Positions 1 through 5,130 of a stretch of 5,130 nt of DNA are shown in pieces; position 1 is the stretch's first letter; each line of letters opens with the position of its first letter. The notes under the pieces are model-generated. The model worked only from the letters and a program-made list of their open reading frames with translations, ran no database searches and was not told where the DNA came from. Source of the DNA: Actinomycetota bacterium (GTDB lineage: Bacteria > Actinomycetota > Actinomycetes > S36-B12 > UBA5976). Position numbers and translations under genes: made by a program. Where the stretch lies: contig RFTO01000099.1 of the NCBI GenBank assembly GCA_009923375.1, positions 1 to 5,130 on the forward strand, in the 5' to 3' direction.

Positions 1-897
1 ATCCTCAGCATCGGACTTGCTGCGACCCGATGTCGTCAGGTTTGTGTCCTCATGCCAGTGGCGCGTCTCTTGTGTGATTGTGCCGCCCGCGGCAAGCACC
101 ACCGCTTGACGCTGCATCTCGAATCGAATGGCTTTCTCGATGGAGCGCAGAGAGTTCACATTCTTGGTCTCGGTGCGAGTGCCCAGGGGCGCATCAGCGC
201 TTGGGCGAAGCGATACATTCGCATCACAGCGCAATGAGCCTTGGTCCATGCGCACATCAGAGACCCCAAGAGCGCGCAGGAGGTCGCGAAGCATGTTCAC
301 ATAAGCCCGCGCAACAGCCGGTGCGTACTTACCGGCGCCGGTGATCGGCTTGGTGACAACCTCGATCAGCGGGATGCCGGCGCGGTTGTAGTCGACGATG
401 GAGTAATCCGCTCCGTGGATGCGACCGGTTGCGCCACCCTGATGGGAGGTCTTGCCTGTGTCCTCCTCCATGTGCGCGCGCTCGATCTCGACACGGAAGA
501 TCTGGATGCCTTCGTCGGTCTCAACGGGGACATCGAGAAAGCCGTTGAAGGCGATGGGCTCGTCGTATTGCGATGTCTGAAAGTTCTTGGGCATATCAGG
601 GTAGAAGTAGTTCTTTCGGGCGAAGCGACACCACTGCGCAATCTCGCAGTTGAGCGCCAAGCCGATGCGAATCGCACCTTCAATCGCCTTCTTGTTCACC
701 ACCGGCAATGCCCCTGGCAACCCGAGGCACACAGGGCACACCTGCGTGTTGGCGGGCGCACCGAATCCCGTGGCGCAGCCGCAGAACATCTTGGAGTTGG
801 TGTTCAGCTCCACATGCACTTCCAAGCCCATCACGGGGTCGAAGCGCTCGATGACCTCGTCGTAATCCATCAGCGCCGGCTTGACGATTGTGCTCAT
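1..897 (-). CDS. gatB: Glutamyl-tRNA(Gln)/aspartyl-tRNA(Asn) amidotransferase subunit B, N-terminal 299 residues (partial)
   Basis: tRNA-binding subunit that phosphorylates the misacylated Glu (or Asp) on the tRNA with ATP and completes transamidation with ammonia from GatA. Translating the minus strand from the ATG at 897 gives 299 uninterrupted codons ending exactly at the window edge; the family is about 480-510 residues, so the helical and YqeY-like tail domains lie outside. Visible cradle-domain motifs are GLEVHVEL (24-31), a Cys set C39, C41, C54, C57 (FCGC and CPVC) expected to bind zinc, KNYFYPDMPKNFQTSQYD (95-112), EEDTGK (144-149), DYNRAGIPLIE (169-179), VRMDQGSLRCDANVSLRP (215-232), GTRTETKNVNS (239-249) and ETRHWHEDTN (277-286). 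Metal- and substrate-site residues of the family are present and no frameshift is seen. It overlaps the gatA stop by four bases (ATGA). The mitochondrial homologue is also called GatB/PET112, but the operon context makes the bacterial enzyme certain. Confidence 0.98.
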   Translation of the reverse strand, partial: MSTIVKPALMDYDEVIERFDPVMGLEVHVELNTNSKMFCGCATGFGAPANTQVCPVCLGLPGALPVVNKKAIEGAIRIGLALNCEIAQWCRFARKNYFYPDMPKNFQTSQYDEPIAFNGFLDVPVETDEGIQIFRVEIERAHMEEDTGKTSHQGGATGRIHGADYSIVDYNRAGIPLIEVVTKPITGAGKYAPAVARAYVNMLRDLLRALGVSDVRMDQGSLRCDANVSLRPSADAPLGTRTETKNVNSLRSIEKAIRFEMQRQAVVLAAGGTITQETRHWHEDTNLTTSGRSKSDAED

Positions 898-906
898 AGT
901 GCCCTC
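894..906 (-). promoter_or_regulatory. gatA/gatB ATGA overlap with gatB ribosome binding site
   Basis: The gatB ATG (897-895) and the gatA TGA (896-894) share bases as ATGA. A GAGGG purine run at 906-902 lies four bases before the ATG, inside the gatA C-terminal codons. This arrangement is typical of termination-reinitiation coupling, which would help keep the A and B subunits equimolar. Confidence 0.7.
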
Positions 907-2387
907 GCTTGGGTGAGGATCGGAGCGCCCCAGCGGGCAAGTAACGCTGCTTCGAGTGCGCCACCGACGGCGTACATGCGCTCGTCCTTGCGCGCCGGCG
1001 CCATGATCTGAATGCCGACAGGCAAGTTGTCTTCCGGCGCCAGACCAATGGGCAACGACATGCCAGGGGTGCCTGCGAGGTTCGCGGGAATCGTGGCGAT
1101 GTCGTTGAGATACATCGCCAGCGGGTCATCGAGTTTCTCGCCGAGCTTGAACGCAGTGGTGGGTGCGGTCGGTGACACCAAGACATCCACGCGAGCGAAG
1201 GCGTCGTCGAAATCTCGTTGGATGAGCGTGCGAATCTTCTGCGCGGAACCGTAGTAAGCGTCGTAGTAGCCGGCGCTCAATGCGTATGTGCCCAGGATGA
1301 TTCGGCGAGTAACTTCCTCGCCAAAACCAGCAGCACGAGTGCGTGCCATGACTTGCTCAACGGAGGATTCACCATCGTCGCCAGCGCGCACTCCGTAGCG
1401 CATGCCATCGAACTTTGCGAGGTTGCTCGAACACTCACTCGGCAAGATCAAGTAATACGCAGCGAGTGCGTAATCAAAGTGGGGGCACGACACCTCGATA
1501 ATTTCGGCGCCGAGACCGGAGAGGATTTCCAGCGCCTCCGTGAAGCGCTGACGCACACCAGATTGGTAGCCCTCGCCACCGAGTTCCTTCACCACGCCGA
1601 TCTTCATCCCAGTGAGGTCACGGGTGCCAGCGGCGGACACCATGTCGGCCACTGGATCGGTCAATGATGTTGAATCGTGGGGGTCGTAGCCGGCAATCAC
1701 TTGGTGCAACATCGCCGCATCCAGCACCGTGCGCGCACAAGGACCTGCTTGGTCAAGAGATGACGCCAGTGCGATAAGTCCGTATCGCGATACGGCGCCG
1801 TATGTCGGCTTCACACCCACAGTCGCGGTGACTGCCGCGGGCTGCCGGATGGAGCCGCCAGTGTCGGTGCCGATGGACAGGGGTGCTTCAAACGCCGCCA
1901 GGCACGCGGACGATCCGCCGCCGGAACCGCCGGGAATCCGCTCTAAATCCCAGGGGTTATGGGTGGGGCCATAGGCCGAGTGCTCGGTGGACGAGCCCAT
2001 GGCGAACTCATCCATATTCGTCTTGCCCAAGATGACGATGCCTGCGGCCTTCAAGCGCGCGGTCACCGTGGCGTCATATGGCGGACGCCAGCCTTCGAGG
2101 ATCTTCGATCCGCATGTGGTGGGGATGTCTTTCATACACATCACATCTTTAAGCCCCAGCGGCACACCTGCCAACGGGCCGAGCTTGTCGCCGGCTGCGC
2201 GCTTGGCATCCACTGCCGCAGCAGCAGCCAGCGCTCCGTCGGTGTCGACATGAAGGAATGCGTGCACTGCGCCATCAACTGCGCCGATGCGATTCAGGTG
2301 CGCCTGCGCAACCTCCACTGCACTTGCCTCGCCTGAGGCGACAACTGCCGCCAACTCGGCGGCGGTCTTGTGAATTAAATCAGCCAT
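894..2387 (-). CDS. gatA: Glutamyl-tRNA(Gln)/aspartyl-tRNA(Asn) amidotransferase subunit A (glutaminase)
   Basis: Amidase-signature glutaminase that hydrolyses glutamine and supplies ammonia through a tunnel to GatB for transamidation of misacylated tRNA. The product is 497 residues, normal length. The Ser-cisSer-Lys triad is complete: K80 in GVPLGLKD, S155 in PGGSGGGSS and S179 in GTDTGGSIR. The S155-S179 spacing of 24 residues matches the family (fatty acid amide hydrolase S217/S241). Further family marks are LGKTNMDEFAMGSS (120-133), VGVKPTYGAVSRYG (190-203), SSLDQAGP (209-216), RRIILGTYALSAGYYDAYY (361-379) and MYLNDIATIPANLAGTPG (425-442). The conserved Arg at 361/362 and D429 probably match the glutamine-binding Arg and Asp of S. 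aureus GatA (alignment from memory). The second Ser of the usual GGSSGGS motif is Gly156. The frame stays open 53 codons further upstream into gatC, but MADLIHKTAAELA is the conserved N terminus, and GAGGAG lies seven bases before this ATG. The gene starts one base after the gatC stop, and its TGA overlaps the gatB ATG. Confidence 0.98.
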   Translation of the reverse strand: MADLIHKTAAELAAVVASGEASAVEVAQAHLNRIGAVDGAVHAFLHVDTDGALAAAAAVDAKRAAGDKLGPLAGVPLGLKDVMCMKDIPTTCGSKILEGWRPPYDATVTARLKAAGIVILGKTNMDEFAMGSSTEHSAYGPTHNPWDLERIPGGSGGGSSACLAAFEAPLSIGTDTGGSIRQPAAVTATVGVKPTYGAVSRYGLIALASSLDQAGPCARTVLDAAMLHQVIAGYDPHDSTSLTDPVADMVSAAGTRDLTGMKIGVVKELGGEGYQSGVRQRFTEALEILSGLGAEIIEVSCPHFDYALAAYYLILPSECSSNLAKFDGMRYGVRAGDDGESSVEQVMARTRAAGFGEEVTRRIILGTYALSAGYYDAYYGSAQKIRTLIQRDFDDAFARVDVLVSPTAPTTAFKLGEKLDDPLAMYLNDIATIPANLAGTPGMSLPIGLAPEDNLPVGIQIMAPARKDERMYAVGGALEAALLARWGAPILTQARAL

Positions 2388-2388
2388 G

Positions 2389-2697
2389 TCACTGCTCCTC
2401 ATCGAGGATGCGTGGAACCCGGAAACGTTCATCCTCAACACTCGGCGCACCAGAGAGCGCCTGCTGCGCAGTAAGCGATGGCTGGACGATGTCTTCGCGG
2501 AACACATTGGTGAGTGGCTGGGGGTGACTGGTGGCTGGCACGTCATCGCCGGCCACTTCGCTTACCTTCGCCACCGCGCCGAGAATCACTTCAAGCTGTT
2601 CGGCGTAATAGCCGAGCCGGTCAGCGGGGATATCAATACGTGCGAGACTGGCAAGGTGCGCCACGTCGTCAGCGGAGATCTTGGGTGTTTCGGACAC
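2389..2697 (-). CDS. gatC: Glutamyl-tRNA(Gln)/aspartyl-tRNA(Asn) amidotransferase subunit C
   Basis: Small non-catalytic subunit of GatCAB that wraps around the GatA-GatB interface and stabilises the complex. The product is 102 residues, normal for the family (about 95-100). Recognisable features in order are: HLASLARIDIP (14-24), the N-terminal helix motif close to the family's HLARLARI; an amphipathic helix (YYAEQLEVIL) that fits the conserved QL..IL pattern; VPATSHPQPLTNVFRED (53-69), matching the P-t-shp-l-NvlReD signature; and the C-terminal APSVEDERFRVPRIL, matching the typical APE-edgfFrVPrIl ending. The start is GTG (2697-2695), with AGGA at 2708-2705 placed seven bases upstream. The gene sits 18 bases after ligA and one base before gatA, so it is almost certainly translated as part of the operon. 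The family assignment is secure despite the small size, because both ends and the context agree. Confidence 0.96.
   Translation of the reverse strand: MSETPKISADDVAHLASLARIDIPADRLGYYAEQLEVILGAVAKVSEVAGDDVPATSHPQPLTNVFREDIVQPSLTAQQALSGAPSVEDERFRVPRILDEEQ
2395..2400 (-). promoter_or_regulatory. Ribosome binding site for gatA inside the 3' end of gatC
   Basis: A strong GAGGAG Shine-Dalgarno sequence lies seven bases before the gatA ATG at 2387. It sits inside the last codons of gatC (encoding the Asp-Glu-Glu-Gln end), immediately before the gatC TGA. It fixes the gatA start, although the gatA frame is open for another 53 codons upstream, and it suggests that ribosomes finishing gatC can restart on gatA. 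Confidence 0.75.
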
Positions 2698-2715
2698 GCA
2701 GGAATCCTAGAGCCG

Positions 2716-4851
2716 TCAGCGGCCGGGGATCGCCGACGGTCCGTGCTCGAGCAACGCTGCGAAGCCATCGGCATCGAGGACTGGAACCCCAAGGGCGACT
2801 GCCTTGTCGAACTTACTGCCGGCGTTCTCCCCCGCCACGACCACGTCGGTCTTCTTGCTGACCGAGCCCGAGACCTTGCCTCCGCGTTCGGTAACGGCTT
2901 CGGCAGCGCTATCGCGGGTGTAACCAGGCAGCGATCCAGTGATCACCACGGTCAGGCCGTCCAACGCGTCGCTGGCCCGGGCTTTAAGCACATCGGCCAT
3001 GACCACGCCCGCTGACAGCCACCTCTGCACGATGTCGCGGTGCCATGCCTCGGTGAACCACTCTGTCACCGATTGAGCGATGACGCCACCCACCCCATCA
3101 ACAGCTGCGAGCGCATCTGTGTCAGCCGCCATGATCGCGTCGACGGTGGCGAACTCCTCCGCGAGCGCTTGCGCGGCAGTGGGACCGACGTGGCGGATGG
3201 ACAGGGACACAAGCACCCGCCACAGTGGCCGGGATTTCGCTGCTGCGATGTTCACGAGCAACTTCTCGGCAGTGGCGGTCAGTTCAGGACCGTCCTTGCT
3301 TGAGCGGGTGAAGAAAGGTGACTGCAGGAGATCGTGCGCACCTAAATCGAATAAGCCCGCTTCATTCTCGAGCACGCCGTCATCCACCAGCGCGGCTGCA
3401 GCTTTCTCGCCCAAACCTTCGATATCGAACCCACCGCGCGAGCCGATGTGGCTGATGCGCTCGCGCACCTGCGATGGACAACCCGCGTGATTGAGGCAAC
3501 GGATATCAACGTCGCCTTCTTTCTCCGGTGCTAAATCGCCGCCGCATGATGGACACACATTCGGCATCACGAATGCGCGTTCGCTGCCAGTGCGCACCTC
3601 GACCACCGGGCCGAGCACCTCCGGGATCACATCACCGGCTTTGCGCAGGAACACCATGTCACCGATGAGCACTCCCTTGCGGAGCACCTCCTCGGGGTTG
3701 TGCAGAGTCGCCATGCTCACCGTGGAGCCGGCCACCTTCACTGGCTCCATCACCGCGAAGGGAGTCACCCGACCAGTGCGACCGACATTCACCTCGATAT
3801 CAAGCAGTCGGGTGCGCACGACCTCGGGTGGATATTTGAAGGCGATCGCCCAACGCGGTGCTCGGGATGTCTCGCCTAACTGCCCCTGCAATGTGAATGC
3901 ATCCACCTTGATGACCACACCATCGATCTCGTGCTCCACATCGTGTCGGTGTTCTCCCCAATGCTTGACGTAATCGACCGCGGCTGCTGCAGATGCGACA
4001 ACCGTCACCCGCGCACTCGTGGGCAATCCCCAGCCGGCCATCGCGGCGTAACACTCCGACTGCGCCGCCGGTGAATATCCTTCGCGGGCGCCGATGCCGT
4101 GGACAATCAACTTCAATCGGGATAACCGAGATAGCGCCTGGTCAACATCTTCTTGTGCCCTAGCGCGAGTGGACTCACTCTTACTTCTTGCTTCCTCCAC
4201 TTTCGCCAAGCGACGGTCGACACGTTGACGCAAGGTCCCCGCAGCAGCGTTGCGCGGATTTGCGTAAGCAGGCTGTAAACGCTCCGCCTGCTCCCTGTTG
4301 ATCTCATCGAAATCGGCGACATCGAAATAAACCTCGCCGCGAACCTCCAACAGGCTTGGAAGATCCACCCCACTCAACCGCCGGGGAATCCCTTCGATGA
4401 ATGGCACATTGAAGGTGACGTCCTCACCAACCCGGCCATCGCCGCGCGTTGCCAAGGTTTCCAATACACCATCGCGGTAGATGATGTCGACAGCGAGGCC
4501 GTCCACCTTCAGCTCGCACAGGAACGCAGGTTCTTGCCCCAGATCGCGGACCACTCGCTGCGTCCACACATCCAACTCATCTGCGTCGAAAACATTGTCC
4601 AAGCTGTACATCCGAAGCAGGTGCTCAACTGGTTCGAACATCGTCTCGCGATTGCCACCCACCGATTGGGTCGGCGAATCTCCCGTGACTAATTCTGGAA
4701 AGGCCGCCTCGAGCTCGATCAGTTCGCGAAATGCTCTGTCGTACTCCTCATCGGAGATCGTCGGCGCATCGTGTTGGTAATAACGGGTGCGCGCTTCCTC
4801 AATCAACGCAGCGAGCTCTTGCCAGCGTTGCTTGGCTTGCGAACTGTCCAC
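2716..4851 (-). CDS. ligA: NAD+-dependent DNA ligase LigA
   Basis: Seals 3'-OH/5'-phosphate nicks in duplex DNA during replication and repair, using NAD+ as adenylate donor; cytoplasmic and normally essential. The GTG at 4851 gives 711 residues (E. coli 671, M. tuberculosis about 691). Domain Ia (1-70) has RYYQHDAP and SDEEYD, the NMN-binding region. The adenylation domain carries MYSLDN (81-86), the nucleophile K115 in ELKVDGLA (codon 4509-4507), TRGDG (135-139), EVRGEV (169-174), ANPRNAAAGTL (197-207), EIDGVVIKV (308-316) and RAPRWAIAFKYPP (330-342). The OB fold contains VGRTGRVTP (356-364), ATLHN and RKAGDVIPEVLGPV. Zinc finger cysteines are C433, C436, C452 and C458. Helix-hairpin-helix repeats span roughly 470-610 (IRHVGPTAA, VDGVGG) and the BRCT domain runs from about 629 to 702 (TVVITGSLPGYTRD, GSVSKKT, GSKFDKA). 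All catalytic motifs are intact. The oddity is about 26 extra residues between TLRQ and VHGIG. A GTG at 4872 would add seven residues, but its ribosome site is weaker. gatC follows after 18 bases. The family assignment is secure; the start is probable. Confidence 0.98.
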   Translation of the reverse strand: MDSSQAKQRWQELAALIEEARTRYYQHDAPTISDEEYDRAFRELIELEAAFPELVTGDSPTQSVGGNRETMFEPVEHLLRMYSLDNVFDADELDVWTQRVVRDLGQEPAFLCELKVDGLAVDIIYRDGVLETLATRGDGRVGEDVTFNVPFIEGIPRRLSGVDLPSLLEVRGEVYFDVADFDEINREQAERLQPAYANPRNAAAGTLRQRVDRRLAKVEEARSKSESTRARAQEDVDQALSRLSRLKLIVHGIGAREGYSPAAQSECYAAMAGWGLPTSARVTVVASAAAAVDYVKHWGEHRHDVEHEIDGVVIKVDAFTLQGQLGETSRAPRWAIAFKYPPEVVRTRLLDIEVNVGRTGRVTPFAVMEPVKVAGSTVSMATLHNPEEVLRKGVLIGDMVFLRKAGDVIPEVLGPVVEVRTGSERAFVMPNVCPSCGGDLAPEKEGDVDIRCLNHAGCPSQVRERISHIGSRGGFDIEGLGEKAAAALVDDGVLENEAGLFDLGAHDLLQSPFFTRSSKDGPELTATAEKLLVNIAAAKSRPLWRVLVSLSIRHVGPTAAQALAEEFATVDAIMAADTDALAAVDGVGGVIAQSVTEWFTEAWHRDIVQRWLSAGVVMADVLKARASDALDGLTVVITGSLPGYTRDSAAEAVTERGGKVSGSVSKKTDVVVAGENAGSKFDKAVALGVPVLDADGFAALLEHGPSAIPGR
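4132..4218 (-). other. Charged, probably helical insertion in the LigA adenylation domain (about residues 212-240)
   Basis: Between the conserved TLRQ (206-209) and VHGIG (250-254) segments this LigA has about 40 residues. E. coli and M. tuberculosis LigA, as I remember them, have about 15. The extra part is rich in Arg, Lys, Glu, Ser and Ala, with Leu/Val at 215, 218, 236, 240, 243 and 246 and no Pro or Gly, which suggests a helix or helical hairpin. It uses AGA (R222), AGG (R231) and AGT (S223, S225) codons. The reading frame continues without interruption into the next conserved motif, so this is an in-frame insertion and not a frameshift. Boundaries are approximate, because they come from an alignment made by eye. 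Confidence 0.6.
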
Positions 4852-4855
4852 GTCA

Positions 4856-4863
4856 CTTCCCTT
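4856..4863 (-). promoter_or_regulatory. Ribosome binding site that decides the ligA start
   Basis: AAGGGAAG lies on the minus strand just upstream of the GTG at 4851; its AAGGGA core ends six bases before the start codon. The alternative upstream GTG at 4872 is preceded by GACGCGCGCAA, which has no purine-rich match at the right distance. The seven codons between the two starts include AGA, TCA and AGT, unlike most of the gene. This supports the downstream start, but no transcript or protein data are available. Confidence 0.65.
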
Positions 4864-4881
4864 TGATCTCACTTGCGCGCG

Positions 4882-5130
4882 TCACTCGTGCTCAGGAGTG
4901 ATTCTGCCACCGGATAACGACGCTGCAGCAGTATTCAGAGCCGACATCACGGCGGTGGCTTGCAGCACGGACGCACCTGCGAGTCCACAGGTCGCAGTGA
5001 GCACCAGCGCGCTCCCCCACTGTTGTTCGCTGAAGCTGAGCCGCTCCCGAAGTCGCTCCGAAGTGGCGACTGCAAGATCAATCAACTGCGCCTGTGGTCT
5101 TCCCCAATCAGCTGGGCTAATCACCCCAAG
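4882..5130 (-). CDS. C-terminal end of a MetE-like (cobalamin-independent methionine synthase C-terminal type) protein, partial
   Basis: Only the last 82 codons lie in the window. The frame is open through the right edge, so the true start is outside; the GTG at 5124 is just an internal Val codon. The stop is TGA at 4884-4882. The fragment contains LTATCGLAGAS, with the Cys codon at 4989-4987. This resembles the C-terminal motif (usually PTCGLAGA) of the short MetE-like proteins encoded upstream of ligA in actinobacteria. In MetE proper the corresponding Cys is a zinc ligand that helps activate homocysteine. The preceding residues (LGVISP, then a helix of about 30 residues) fit the final strand and helix of a TIM-barrel methyltransferase. 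The Pro usually found before Thr-Cys is Ala here, and the tail GGRITPEHE is not conserved as far as I know. ligA starts 30 bases downstream on the same strand, which suggests co-transcription. The family call is inferred from one motif plus gene order. The actual methyl donor and substrate of these short homologues are uncertain, and a uroporphyrinogen decarboxylase-like relative is an alternative. Confidence 0.7.
   Translation of the reverse strand, partial: LGVISPADWGRPQAQLIDLAVATSERLRERLSFSEQQWGSALVLTATCGLAGASVLQATAVMSALNTAAASLSGGRITPEHE

Noticed and set aside
241..1011. Plus-strand open frame of 256 codons opposite gatB and the end of gatA
   Set aside because: It is antisense to two proteins with complete family motifs, and its product shows no recognisable domain. 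Long antisense frames are expected in codon-biased GC-rich genes.
680..1186. Minus-strand open frame of 168 codons across the gatA/gatB junction
   Set aside because: It is out of frame with both intact genes and its product is Arg/Ser-rich without motifs, so it is a shadow frame.
2388..2546. N-terminal extension of gatA by 53 codons
   Set aside because: It reads through gatC in another frame with low-complexity Ser/Arg-rich residues, whereas MADLIHKTAAEL at 2387 is the family N terminus and has a strong ribosome site.
2698..2715. Possible terminator or promoter between ligA and gatC
   Set aside because: Only 18 bases, taken up by the gatC ribosome site, with no stem followed by a T run and no room for a promoter outside coding sequence.
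2386..3015. Plus-strand open frame of 209 codons opposite gatC and the 3' end of ligA
   Set aside because: It lies over the LigA BRCT domain and GatC, both clearly coding on the minus strand, and its translation has no known motif.
4167..4180. Small inverted repeat GAGTG-GACT-CACTC
   Set aside because: A five-base-pair stem inside the ligA coding region, with no T run after it. It is consistent with chance and not a terminator.

Overview
The window carries five genes, all on the minus strand, packed head to tail with almost no intergenic DNA. Read 5'->3' on that strand (high to low coordinates) they are: the 3' end of a gene for a methionine-synthase-like (MetE C-terminal type) protein (5130-4882, cut by the window edge), ligA for NAD+-dependent DNA ligase (start best placed at 4851, stop at 2716), gatC (2697-2389), gatA (2387-894) and the first 299 codons of gatB (897 to the window edge at 1). 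Every gap is 30 bases or less, gatC and gatA are one base apart, and gatA/gatB overlap by four bases (ATGA). This looks like one transcription unit. No stretch over 300 bases lacks a gene. I see no RNA gene, mobile element, CRISPR array, internal promoter or terminator.

The organism is most likely an actinobacterium. The order metE-like / ligA / gatC / gatA / gatB matches the actinobacterial arrangement as I remember it from Mycobacterium. LigA shares long signature stretches with mycobacterial LigA (around IRHVGPTAA in the helix-hairpin-helix region and GSVSKKT in the BRCT domain). GatA has the GGSGGGS form of the amidase signature that I associate with actinobacterial GatA. The DNA is moderately GC-rich (high fifties percent by eye), below typical Streptomyces or Mycobacterium. 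I would not assign it below class level from this window.

Functionally there are two housekeeping modules. GatCAB is the three-subunit amidotransferase that converts misacylated Glu-tRNA(Gln) (and Asp-tRNA(Asn) where it occurs) to Gln-tRNA(Gln) or Asn-tRNA(Asn). GatA releases ammonia from glutamine, GatB activates the misacylated tRNA and transamidates it, and GatC is the small belt subunit holding the two together. LigA seals nicks in replication and repair. The metE-like protein is probably a zinc-dependent methyltransferase relative. The shared operon appears to be conserved context, not a joint pathway.

I did not find an undescribed system. The most notable detail is an insertion of about 26 residues in the LigA adenylation domain, between the TLRQ and VHGIG motifs. 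It is charged, probably helical, and contains AGA, AGG and AGT codons. Smaller points are the ligA start choice, an Ala in place of the usual Pro before the Cys motif of the MetE-like protein, and tight translational coupling across gatCAB.
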